Source of the DNA: Ramazzottius varieornatus
Taxonomy: Eukaryota; Tardigrada; Eutardigrada; Parachela; Ramazzottiidae
Assembly: GCA_001949185.1 (NCBI GenBank)
Contig: BDGG01000001.1
Span: forward strand, 4,704,629 to 4,768,628
DNA: 64,000 nt
Direction of reading: 5' to 3'
Part shown: positions 13,062 to 24,300 of the stretch, piece by piece
Numbering within the stretch: the first letter of the stretch is position 1
Layout of the letters: every line of letters starts with the position of its first letter
Translations under genes and position numbers: made by a program
The notes under the pieces: generated by a model
Databases searched by the model: none
What the model was told of the DNA's origin: nothing
The model's input: only the letters and a program-made list of their open reading frames with translations

Positions 13062-14326
13062 ATGAATTGCTGTCAGGATATCAATGCGTTATTCAAAGAT
13101 GAGATCTCTTGTATCGAGGGCCGGATGTGGGACCAGACAGGTCCGTATCGCGGAAGTGGTTTTGTCAAGGAGGAACTTGAACGCTTGATTGATCATATGG
13201 GAGCACAAGCCGCTAAGGTCAGCAGTTAGTTCTACTCACGCGACGCTATTCAACACTTCTTCAAAACATGCGTACCATATGACTTGTCGATTATTGTAAA
13301 TCTGGTGTCGTAGTGTCAGGGACTAGACTTTCCTTTGACTTCATCAGAAATGTTCCTCAACACTCCACAAAGAATTTACGTCCTGAAGTTTCCTCGGATC
13401 TACAAGTAATGAGTCGACCGCGAAAACGACAACTTCCTCGGTCGAGTTGTCCAGCCTGACACTGTAACTGTATTGCAGCATGAAAGGAGCCATCCTGGGC
13501 TTCATCCGTTGTGGATGGCGGACAATGGGCATCGTCGATCATGAAGGCTTTCTTCGCAAACTCGACATGCTTGTACTGTATGACGTTTACGTTGCCCAGA
13601 AGTTCCGGCGACTGAGACACGGACGGAAGCTCCTTGATTTTGTTTCACGGGTAAGTTTAAAACGGGAAACTGCAAAATCGAGGAAGAAAGTACAGTTCAT
13701 TTGGAAGAAGCAAATGCATTCACGAGTATTTCTCCCTGTTTGCTTAGCATGAAAAGGTAGCGATGCATCATATGGTCCTTGATCAGCCCTCGTCGGCTTT
13801 ACTACAGCTCTTTATGAAGCACTACTACTTACGAGATTTCGTCACGGTGGAGACCCGTTATACCATATGGAAGCGCTTCATGGACGAACAGAGACCGGCA
13901 TCCAAAGTGGGGGGTACGCTGTAACTTCTCCCCTTCATATGCACCATCTAAGGCTACCGTTTTCGCAGTTCGACATTTGAATACCGGTCACACTTACACC
14001 ACGAACCCTCGGGACTATCTGGGAGGACCTTGGCCGATCAGTTCGTCAATAGGCACCAAAGTCGAGCATCCCTTTGTCAACTGGCATCAACCAACCACTT
14101 GTGTTCCCGGCTATCACTACGAGCTTTCACCTTCACAGCAGAGGTGGGTTCCCAGCACAACACCGGTGACACTGTACAGTCTGGATTGACATAAGCTCGT
14201 GATACCTGAACCTTCCTGTTCTTTTTCAGAATATACAACAATCGAATCTACAGGCACGACAACAGCGACAAGGCGACAGCCCTTCACAAAATGCGCACAT
14301 CGCATCATCCCTTCTCTTGGACATAG
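13062..14326 (+). CDS. ATAT1: alpha-tubulin N-acetyltransferase (MEC-17/ATAT1), copy 1
   Basis: Acetylates Lys40 of alpha-tubulin inside microtubules. Six exons (13062-13217, 13314-13405, 13479-13650, 13748-13913, 13969-14143, 14230-14326) sum to 858 nt, 285 aa. Exon 2 has LTSSEMFLNTPQRIYVLK; exon 3 GAILGFIRCGW and LYDVYVAQKFRRLRHGRKLL; exon 4 VLDQPSSALLQLFMKHYYL, with the Asp that corresponds to human Asp157. These match the GAFIGFIKVGYKKL-type, acetyl-CoA-loop and DRPS blocks of the family. Oddity: the acetyl-CoA loop, normally RxxGxG, reads RRLRHG. The first glycine (human Gly134) is Arg, and copy 2 keeps Gly. The gene is structurally complete, but its activity is in doubt. Confidence 0.9.
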
Positions 14327-15191
14327 CAGGAATGAGCGTTTCAACATATTTGTGTGGTTCGTTGGAAGTTGTATTCCGATAGCCCTCATCGCGCGCCCGT
14401 CTACATATATGCGTAGACACGTCTGTCAAGTTTCGCTGTCACCCGAGCTCACGCTCGACATGACTCGACAGTCAACTGTTAGCAAGAAAATCGTGAATAA
14501 AGGATGATACCGTTTTTTGCTTTTAGGCAATGTGTCAATAAGAGTTCTTCTTTGTCATCAGCAGCCACTTACTCCGTGCAATATGACACGCGGCTTTCCC
14601 AACTTGTCCTCCCTAACTTCCCCTCAAACGAGGTCCCATAACCGGTCACATCATGCAATCGGTGCCTTTTGTGCTGTATCGACCTTCATCAACTGTTTGC
14701 ACTTGGACTTTACCCTCAACCTCTCGATATCCTCTCAGACGTCATCGGGAGGAAGCTCGGCAAGGAAGGGAGGACACAGCTAATACATGAATATTCTCGT
14801 GCGTCGCAGAATATATAGCTTTAGGGTAGAGGGTGCCCTGATGAATTGCTTATGGGTCCTTCCAAGATTGCCTGTTGTAATCCCCATTGACTATAAATAG
14901 AGCGCGGAGACGCACTTGCCGGCGTGTTGGCTGATGATATCGGATATATCTGGCCACACTGCAGAAGTCTCACTCCAGGTCTGACCATACTTAATTCACC
15001 ATCACACGTCCCACTCTGTCACTTGGTCCCTGCCGTCACCCCCTCCCTGTGAACTGCTATCGTCGAGTTGAGGTCCTTTTGTGCTTTCACATTCCCCCGT
15101 TCAACAGCCACAGTTCTTTCTTGTCCCACAACCACCAGCGAGCCGGCGTCTGACATTGTGTTTCTCTGTAAAGCTGACTAGAGTGAGACTA
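14327..15191. other. intergenic stretch between acetyltransferase and PCP4-like genes
   Basis: No supported gene. The copy 1 / copy 2 similarity ends inside it at about 14468, which marks the left edge of the segment missing from copy 2. Confidence 0.4.
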
Positions 15192-15729
15192 ATGATGGCC
15201 ACTTCCGCTAATGCGCCTGTTAACACTAAGACGTCTGTACACGACAGCACCACAACATCAGCCGGAGCTACCCAGGTACGTTTTCGCAAACCGTGTCTTT
15301 GTTATTCCAGTTGCCGTTAGTTGTCTGTCAATTTTGCAAAAACGTTTGTCACACTATCTGAGCTGCTGTTCAAAATTTCTGTTTTACTCAGTTCACCGTG
15401 GTGTCATTATATAATATATAGCCGTACCGGTACAGTACAGTGGCTCATGGCGGCTAATTGGTCGATCGGAAAAACAAACGTCGTATGCATAGACCAATTT
15501 TCTGCGATTATATTCCCTCAATCAAACCCCGTACACATGCGATATAATTATATGACTGGCTTTTCCACATTCCACATTATAGGCAGAAGATGACGTTGAC
15601 ATAGATCTGACCGATCCCGATGTGGAGAAAGCTGCCTTAAAAATCCAAGGAGCTTTTAAGGGATTAAAGTCCAAGAAAAGCAGTGGCGCAACCAGTAAGC
15701 CCTCTGCAACGAACCCGGAGAAACCCTGA
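15192..15729 (+). CDS. small IQ-motif calmodulin-binding protein, PCP4/PEP-19-like
   Basis: A 76-aa protein from two exons (15192-15275 and 15583-15729; phase-0 intron with GT..AG ends). Exon 1 is a polar Ser/Thr/Ala leader. Exon 2 has an acidic stretch DDVDIDLTDPDVEKAA running into an IQ motif, ALKIQGAFKGLKSKKS, then a Lys/Ser/Pro tail. Vertebrate PCP4/PEP-19 has the same order: acidic block with DIDM, then AAVAIQ.QFRKFQKKK. Such proteins bind calmodulin and speed Ca2+ exchange. Length (76 vs about 62 aa) and layout fit; overall identity is modest, so any neurogranin/PEP-19-type protein remains possible. It lies in the part of the segment lost from copy 2. Confidence 0.7.
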
Positions 15730-16810
15730 CAAGGGTCTCTAGCGATATTAGCCGGAAATGATCATGCTGTGTAAACTCTCAAAGATTCCCGACTGAACCA
15801 GTAATCAGACAAAAAGACCAATTCTCAAGATTCCATCAGTCAAGTACGCGCCTGAGCCCGACTTGATAACGCCTCATGAGGCAGCTGGATCCCACTTCAT
15901 CCCTTGCAGCTGGGACCTTACAGCAATAACCCACGCCATGTACAAACTTATACTACAATCTATTGTCCTTGCGGCATCCTGCAAAAACTGCACTCTATAA
16001 TCTTTCGCATCCATCCTTAGAACGTTCTTCTGTATGCCTAGTGTATCTAACTCTGCTTCCGGCATAGACTGACTTTACTGCAAATTCCTTTACTGTGTGA
16101 CTTTACAGCTAGTACGGTGACGGAAATTGGGCAAACAGAACGTATGATACAAAATCTTCATCTCAACTGACGCAGCTTCCGATTCAATAATAACGAAAAT
16201 GTACGCGATTTGGAGAATTCTTACAATGTCAAATTTCAATCTGGTAAAGTACCTTGTGGCATTTAGTCCAGCAGAACGCGGGACATTTTGGGCGGGCTTA
16301 GGTTGAGCAGCGTCACCGCGCCACGCGAGCAAGGACTCGAAACATTGATCGATCCACGCGAAACGCCAGGAGATAAAGCGCATTTGTGGAGCCCAGAGAA
16401 GCCATTATGCATTTGAGCGGGAAAGCCGTCATTTTCTTGAACCAGCGGGATTACGCTCGATAAAAGACCTCGCGGCATTGACGATCAATCTTTAATTGCC
16501 GCGTCGGTGATGGTACGATCATCCACAGCAGCGCATCGATCGACAGGCAACCTGATTTGGCTCTCTATCACCTGCATAAATTGCACTCACCTTCACTAAA
16601 TCCAACCTTCCCATCGGCGAATCATGCCAACATATGCATCCAGCACGATAAATTGTCTCACCCTTAACACACACGCAAAAGGGTTCCTGTCAGTCGTAAC
16701 ACAAGGTCCGGATCCCACGAGGACTAGCTGTAGAATGTGAAAGCAGAAGAGTAGAGCTGCACGAACTGTTTCCGTTTTTCCTCCATCCTTCTTCGTGATC
16801 TGCACGTGGT
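15730..16810. other. intergenic / AMP deaminase upstream region
   Basis: No supported coding exon. Untranslated leader exons of AMP deaminase could lie here, but I see no clear evidence for them. Confidence 0.35.
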
Positions 16811-19800
16811 ATGTACACGGATCAGAGCTGCGACTCCTACAAAGACAATCTGATGCAAGATGAAGCTACTAACGAGACGGACCTTTTTGTCGACGTGCAG
16901 AAATTTTCCTTGGAAGAGGAAATGGAACGCGTCGTCCTCCAACAACCCTTGTATGTGCGAAGCCTGTTTGACCATTCTTTTTTTCTCTCATAACGACTTG
17001 CGAGCAATTTGAGTTCTAAATCTTAACCGTTTGTTTCGTTCTAGAGTTATGCTTGGGTCGTTGTAAGAACTTCCCGTACTTTCGGTCAATGAATTTTCTT
17101 ACAACAAAAATTTTACTACCGGCTTTGTTTCTAACTTTTGCATTTATGCGGGCAGATCGGATCGACGTCAAAGTCGCTCGGGTTCGACAATATTCAGCAA
17201 CGATCACTTCACTGCCGTTTTACAACTCCAGGCATCTCGCAATGGCAGTCATTCGGAACTGGCCTCCCTAAACACCAGCATCAGCGGGGACCGTGACGGT
17301 GCCGATGAGGGAGAAGCGTTCGAGCCAGAATTCCGACGTGTCACGATTGTTCATCCTGTCCCGGCAAAGGTTCGACAGCCCTTTAAGCTGCACTGAGGTA
17401 ATTTTCAAAGTCAACACCACGATTCGGTTAATGTATTATAGGATGGAGGTTCCCGGCTGGCTGACATTGCCGGTACTCCAGAGGATGCCGCTCGTTTGGC
17501 TGAAATGCTGATCGATGCACTTGAGTTACGTCAGCGCTATATGCAGGTCTCTCAGCAGCCATTCTTTGGTACCACGGGACGCTTTCTTTCTGCCCTAAAC
17601 GGCCAAAACACTCCGCAGCGACATCCACCTCACCGGCAAAGGAAGCGTTCGATCGAAGGTAAAGAGAATAGCAACCCCAAGCATTGACTGTAAAATGCGC
17701 CGAAAAACCACAACCCTGATGAACTGGTGCAGAAGTCAACGTAAATCACATGGCAACTGCGCCACTTCGGATGAATGCAAGCTAACTCAGAACATCCTAA
17801 ATTTGTTTTTTCCATCGTTCATCACAGAAACGGCAAAGGAAAAGCGGACACGTAAGGAGAGTGCTTTTGAGTGTCCCTTTGTACCGGTATTGCAGTGTGA
17901 CCTTGAAATGGTCGACGGAGTATTTCAAGTATACATGCATGACGTCAGCGACCCAACTGTCAGAATCAAGAAGGACTATCTCACATATGATCGGGACAGT
18001 TATTTACGAGACTTTGCTAAGATCTACCGAATCACGATCGATGGACCTCTGTAAGTAAGTTTTCTTGTTGCGTTAATCGATCAGAAATCTACGATGCGCA
18101 TCCCGCAGAAAATCGCACTGCTACCGCCAACTCAGTTATCTGCAGAACAAGTTCTCGTTGCACTGTAACTTGAATGAGAATCGAGAAATCTCAGCACAGA
18201 AGAACACACCCCACCGCGATTTTTACAACATCAGGAAGGTCGATACTCACGTCCATGCTTCATCTTGCATGAACCAGAAGCATCTGTTGCGCTTCATTAA
18301 AAAAACCATGAAGACATCCCCCGGCGATCTTGTTCACATCGACCCGTTTACCAGTCAGCCAATGACGCTGGATCAAGTCTTCAAGTCCCTGAATCTGACA
18401 ACATACGAACTTTCGGTCGACACTCTAGGTACGAAGGAAAAAGGCCGACATTTCCCAGCGCATACAACATTGCTAGCATACGTCACGAGAAATGCGTAGG
18501 CACTTTGAGCTTGTGACGTAGACATGCCGTAGACATGACGTATACTAGCAAAGTTGTATGTGCTAGCAAAGTTCGGACCTTTTCCTCGTACATCGTGAAG
18601 GTACTAGACAGTCGACTACCCAAATTCAATCTGCGCTTCCTGCTACAGATGTGCACGCGGACAGAAATGCCTTCCATAGATTCGATAAATTCAACGCCAA
18701 ATACAATCCAATAGGACAAAGCCTCCTTCGGGACATCTTCGTTCGTTCGGATAATTATATTCATGGAAGATATTTCGCACAGATTCTGAAGGTGGGAGTA
18801 CTTTCTGTCTTGCTGCATCTATTGTAAAAATGCGCATTGTGCAAAGCTGTGTCTCACTAGGAATGGTCTTGTAGGAAGTGATGTTCGATCTCGAAGAAAG
18901 CAAGTACCAGAACGCCGAGCTGCGCTTGTCCATCTTTGGCTGCAACATGGAGGAGTGGGATCGCTTGGCGGAATGGGCGACCAAGTACAAGGTCTACTCT
19001 GACAACGTCCGCTGGCTAATCCAGCTACCGCGACTTTAGTAAGTCCATATCGTTCTTTGTGAAACCTTTGTCCCCCAAAGAAAAACGAGTATCGAGCTTA
19101 CGCCAACGGGTCGAATTTTCAGTGATATCTACAAGGCGAAAGGCAAACTTGACAACTTCGGAGAAATTTTGGAAAATTTTTTCCGGCCTTTGTTCGAAGT
19201 GACGAAAGCACCACCCACCCACCCGGAGCTTCACGGCTTCCTCCAACACGTACAAAAATTCATTTCTAAAAAAGACTCGCAGCTTTCTCCAGCTTCATTT
19301 TACTGACTATACTTCATCAATCTAGGTCGTTGGGTTTGATTCAGTCGACGATGAATCAAAGCCGGAGCACATCGGCTTCTACGTCGATGCTCCACCGCCA
19401 CAAAACTGGACCATGACGGAGAACCCTTCGTATTCCTACTACCTGTACTACATGTACGCCAACATGGTGACTCTCAACGCCTTCCGGAAGGAACGCGGAC
19501 TGAACACGTTCGTCCTTCGGCCACACTGTGGAGAAGCCGGACATGTCCAGCACTTGATTGCCGGGTTTCTCCTAGCAGACAGCATTGCCCACGGATTACT
19601 CCTCAGGAAGGTTCCCGCCTTGCAGTACCTCTACTACCTGTCGCAAATCGGCATCTCGATGAGTCCGCTAAGTAACAACTCTCTGTTTCTGAGCTACCAC
19701 CGCCAGCCGCTACCGGATTACTTCGCGAGAGGATTGAATGTGTCGCTTTCGACCGATGATCCTCTGCACTTCCACTTCACAAAGGTACGTAGTTGAGTTT

Positions 19801-20187
19801 GACCAGATTTCGAGCTTTCAAAATGGAATGGATTTCGAATTTTCGATGGCCAAATTTCAGTTCTGTTCGAAAGAAGGTCCGATATCTCTTTTTACCTCGC
19901 AGGAACCGTTGGTGGAAGAATATAGTATCGCCGCGCCGATTTGGAAACTCAGTTCCACCGACTTGTGCGAGCTTGCCAAGAATAGCGTCCTCCAGAGCGG
20001 GTTCTCCCACGAGCTGAAATGTAGCTGGTTAGGGCCGAACTATCTGGAAGAGGGAGTGCCCGGTAATGATATCAGCCGGAACAACGTACCTGACATACGC
20101 GTGGCGTATCGACACGAGACACTTCTTGACGAACTGACTACGCTCTTAGCTGCTCTTCCGAGTTGGAGGAGAACCAGCGCGAACTAG
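16811..20187 (+). CDS. AMPD: AMP deaminase
   Basis: Hydrolyses AMP to IMP plus ammonia (purine nucleotide cycle, cytosol). Ten exons: 16811-16950, 17156-17369, 17442-17658, 17828-18050, 18109-18428, 18649-18791, 18875-19038, 19123-19249, 19326-19784, 19903-20187. They sum to 2292 nt, 763 aa. The N-terminal regulatory part has EFRRVTI and [19 protein letters not shown]. Catalytic motifs follow: [19 protein letters not shown] (HxH zinc ligands), [41 protein letters not shown]-like [29 protein letters not shown], then [14 protein letters not shown] (catalytic Asp pair) and [16 protein letters not shown]. Looks fully functional. This is the only copy; the duplicated segment lost it. APIP would lie tail to tail with it in the ancestral locus. 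Confidence 0.97.
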
Positions 20188-20528
20188 TCGATACTTTCCG
20201 TCCCAGAAAGAGCTCCTGCAGCTCCTTTGAGTCCAACTTTGCCCTGCTGTGTAGCCGTCCTCGTCATTCCCATCCGTCCATTCAAAGCTTGCCTACTGGA
20301 CAATATCCCAAAATCTTTGTGTTTATGGTTTACATGGCAGATTGAAAAAGCTTTTTCGCAAGTATGATGTTGCAATGGCAGCGAAAACTTCGGAAAAACT
20401 ATCTAAATTTGAAGAAGAGAGAAAGCGATGCTGATCATTTACGAACGTTTACGAACATCATTTGCTTGATGCTAGTTTTGAGTGAGCGATTCCGAAAGAG
20501 TAAGCGACGTCTGTCGAACCGCAACAGT

Positions 20529-20906
20529 CTAGTAATATCCATCGACCGGAGGTCTGCTCTCACCCACAGGACTCATTCCGAGCCGCTTCATGTCGACCGC
20601 TACCTCACACAGATAGTCGAGCGCCTCGCACCTGTCACAACAGCACGAAAGCGGGGAAAGATCACTCTGACAGCCAACACTAAAGTGTCAAGGTGGCTCG
20701 TCAACAACATGTTTGAAAAATAGCGAAACTTTCAGACCACCTGGCTATAGGAAACGCGCACTGTGTAAGTGGTCGGAGCCTAGCCATAAGAAACGGCGGC
20801 GGCTAATCGGCAAACGTGTGCCTCCCGAAAGTTTCGCTATACAGCAGACATCCATGGTATACAGCAAACTTACATCGCTTTGGCATGCTACCATGTGTCT
20901 CGGAAG
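20529..20906 (-). pseudogene. APIP (methylthioribulose-1-phosphate dehydratase) fossil in copy 1
   Basis: Remnant of the last two APIP exons on the minus strand. Bases 20529-20631 match the final exon of the intact gene at 34350-34452. A degraded piece of the preceding exon (about 20868-20906) reads DTW-stop-HAKAM, where the intact gene reads DTWQQAKAM. The upstream six exons are missing: similarity to copy 2 breaks at about 20905 and resumes beyond APIP. So this copy was inactivated by a deletion plus a nonsense change. Confidence 0.85.
20724..20845. mobile_element. short inverted-repeat element, eroded copy (in APIP fossil)
   Basis: The left arm GCGAAACTTTCAGACCACC is intact after a TA. 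The right arm is shortened to GAAAGTTTCGC followed by TA. It corresponds to the complete 143-bp element at 34544-34686, so the insertion predates the duplication. Confidence 0.6.
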
Positions 20907-21373
20907 CAATCTTATCGATGGGTCGGTGGATGGCGACAACAGGTCGTCATGCACGCGCCGTCCATGGATGGTTCCCGAGCAACATTAGTCCTCCGGTGCA
21001 ACAGATGCATTGCGTTACGGCAAATAATGCTAGTTTAGACTAGTTTGTAATACAGAGTGATCTGTCACGAAATTTCGATTATTTTTTTGTATACGTTTTA
21101 TTCAACTACGTCAACCCAACTCTGTACTATATCCACACCTAACTTTCTGTACCTTCGTTCTGGATATCCTCGGAACGTATTCGCAGTCGAGCCTGAAACA
21201 CGAGAATTACCTACTTGGTGCGCTTCTTTGGGAGAAGGAATGTGGAGCTGTGGAAGCTAGGTGGACGCTTGATACTTCGCCGGACAGGCTTTTTTGAGCT
21301 GGTTGCAGGTGTTGGTTATCTCATCACTGCTTACGCATTTCTGCGAGCACTACTTAGCACCAACACCGTCACT

Positions 21374-24300
21374 ATGCAAACCATACACAGCCTGCCCCGC
21401 ATGAGGCTTTCGAAGACGTGGATGCTCTGGTTCCTATGTGGAATTTTGGGACAGGTACCAGTCGCCCGAAGTTGGCAGTGCAATCTGTGCGATGGAGCAG
21501 CGGATAAATTTGGACCGATCACCGGCGGTGACTGTATTACGGGTGGTGGCTCTCTTGCTCAAGACTTTGAATTAATGAATTGTGAAAGGGTCATGCGAGA
21601 AATACTGCAACGTCCCGAGGCAAGAAATGCCCGTCAAGGCTGCGCTACCACTTGGACCCAAACGACAGATTCACGACGTAAATCATTGCGATACATTTTC
21701 ATGGATTCCCCTTAAAAGTCCACAAGACAGCTCTACAGTTGTAGTTTTGTGTCTAGGAAAGGTGATCCAGTTGCTGACAGAGCGACGCTGCGCTCTCTTC
21801 ACCGGCCGGATGCAAGCGGGCTTTCCAGTTCAGGGATGCATAACCCTTCCATCCGATGGCTTCGGAAAGACAAGTGTTCAATGCAGATGTGAGGGTGATT
21901 GGTGTAATTACGGGGACTATACAGAATCTGGCCTATCGTTACCGGAAGTCGTGGGCCCACCGCCGCCACCTAAACCAATAATTTCGTGCTATGGCTGCGA
22001 CGGCAACGTGGATAGGAATGGAGTGGCCACGGATTGCTTCTTGGGTAGTAATATGTCTCGCAATGTTCCAGACTGCCGTGAGGTCATGGACCCTGAATTG
22101 CGGTCTGGGACTCACGGCCTAAATCCTGAATTTTTGTGCACTACTTCCTGGTCACAAACGACTGATTCACAAGGTAACGGTGTCGCGAACCGCTTTCGCA
22201 AGAGAAAAAATCCCCCTTATTGGAATGCATAAAATGTAGGTAGAGTGATTCTGGCGGATGTGGGTCGACATTGTCTTATGCATAACACAGTAGAGGGGCA
22301 ACTGGGGTGTAAAGTCCTTCCAGATAAGAGCGGCGGAAAGACCCGTGTCCGATGCTCGTGTAAGACAGATTTTTGTAACGGAGCGGACTTCAGGTCTTCG
22401 GGCATATCGACACCACCACCTGTGAGACCAACGCCGCCGCCACCAAAGGCAAGCATTTCATGTTATCGCTGCAACGGAACAGTGGACAGTAACGGAGTAG
22501 CTACCGACTGCTTTTTGGGCGGAAGTCTGCTTCCTAAAGACCCTCAAAGCACAAATTGTCGTGCAGTGCTGGCAGAGGAAGCGCGAACTGGGAAGTACGG
22601 CAACAACCCCGATTTCCTGTGCGCCTCTGCTTGGTCGCAGACAAAAGATTTACAAGGTACTCGCACATACTGGTATCAGCGGTATCACGAAAGTGGTTAC
22701 GGAAGACGAACGAAAATAATCTGATGGTGTACACCTACTTTTCCTAGTTTTGGGCATGGACAAAATTCTAGCCATCGGCCGAGAGCGGCAGGACTTCGGT
22801 TGATCGGTCGGTCTTACACTAATAATTCTCACTTCTTGAATGGGTCACACGAGCGATTTTTACATGGCTGAGCGAGATGGTTGGTGCAGCAGACCTGCGG
22901 AGCTATTGATATTGGCCCTAAAGCTGAGCTATTTTCTAACGAGCTGAGATAGAAGCTGAGCTATTTTTCCGGAAGAGTTTTCGAGCAAAGCTGAGCCGAG
23001 CTAAACGCGTTTTTCATGTCACGAGAAAACTGAAATTCTGCAGGTTCGAAAGAATGTTAAAAAATTTGGAACGATATTAGAACCAACCAACTTTTGGCAC
23101 ACCAAGCAGGCAAAACTGAAAAGGCTAAGTCAGCGTGTTCGTACGACTTAAACGACCACAAAGAAGTGCAGCAGCTGCAAGTTCACGGTTCGAGTGTGTA
23201 ATTTACTACTTTTTACGACTAACACAGCTCTCGAAACGCTAAGCTAAATGAACTTTGGGGCTGAGCTGTGCTTGGCCAGGCTGGAGCTAGACTACAGCTG
23301 AGCTGAAGATCTTTGAGCTAGAGCTAAGTTGAGCTATCTAGCTTAGCTCAACTCCGTAGCTCAGCTCTTTCTGGGCTAGCCGAAAACATCTCCGCAGGAC
23401 TGGTTGGTGCCTGGTGGTTTGCATATGATGAACACAAACGTCAACTAACGTCACGTGACAGCTTGCCATGCTGTCGACCGGTGTCTTTGGCTCTTCACTA
23501 CGTTTGCATCTCACTGGAAGTAAACTCTAACGTTTACCGCACACTCTCTGTTAAATATCAGTTAATCATCCTGCAGAGTATAAATGATTCATTTTGGTTA
23601 ATGAGAAGCGAGCCAAAAAGACGAAGATTGGTCAAGCGAGCGTCGACTGTCCTGATTATTTGTTCCCATATATGCGCATTGCCCAGTCGACGGCTCGCTT
23701 CTTAACCTTTTCCTCAAGTTACAGTAGTTTACGTTCGAGTAACGTTCCAACTAAGCTTTTCTGGGTTTTTCTTCCCAAAAGTTTTTCAAAACCTCAGATT
23801 TGCTTTCAAGACGTCCCATCGAGGTGCCGACTGCCCCTCTAACTGCATCTTTCAGGGTTTAACGTCGGTTATTAATTATTCGTCAAACTGTAGCAACGAC
23901 TGCACGCTTGACTGTGACTTTGTCAACCTAGAAAACAACGAAAATCTCGGTTTGACTGTGGGTGTAACTGTGGCTGTCGAAAATTCGATGAGACTGCAAA
24001 TTCAACTGTGACTTTTGCCACAATAAGAACTGTGCGTTTAACTGTGGTTTTTGCCACTTTCTGGATTTTACTTTGCCTTTAACTGCTGCTTTTCGTATCA
24101 AGATTCACTTGAACTTTAAGCAGTCGGAACTGGACATCAATTTTCCCGTTGCTGTATCAGAACTGGAAACTTCGTGTGATTTGACATCGTATCTTACCAA
24201 AAAATCATTAATTACGAAAATTGATGGGGGTTTTGCAAAACCTTCCGGAAAAGTTACGCTAATCGGCTGGATCGCGTAGCGGGTCTTAACCTCAGCCGAT

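Larger units (their letters stand above)
13003..21720. repeat. segmental duplication, copy 1 (left)
   Basis: Long stretches here recur near-identically at 31826-38105. Matching blocks: 13003-13696 with 31826-33050 (minus an insertion), 13760-14468 with 33281-34028, 20205-20900 with 34030-34745, 20905-21210 with 37313-37630, and 21345-21720 with 37729-38105. Bases 14469-20204 (PCP4-like gene and AMP deaminase) have no counterpart in copy 2. The 2.6 kb of copy 2 that holds most of APIP has no counterpart here. Several coding exons are identical or nearly so, so the event looks recent. Confidence 0.93.
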
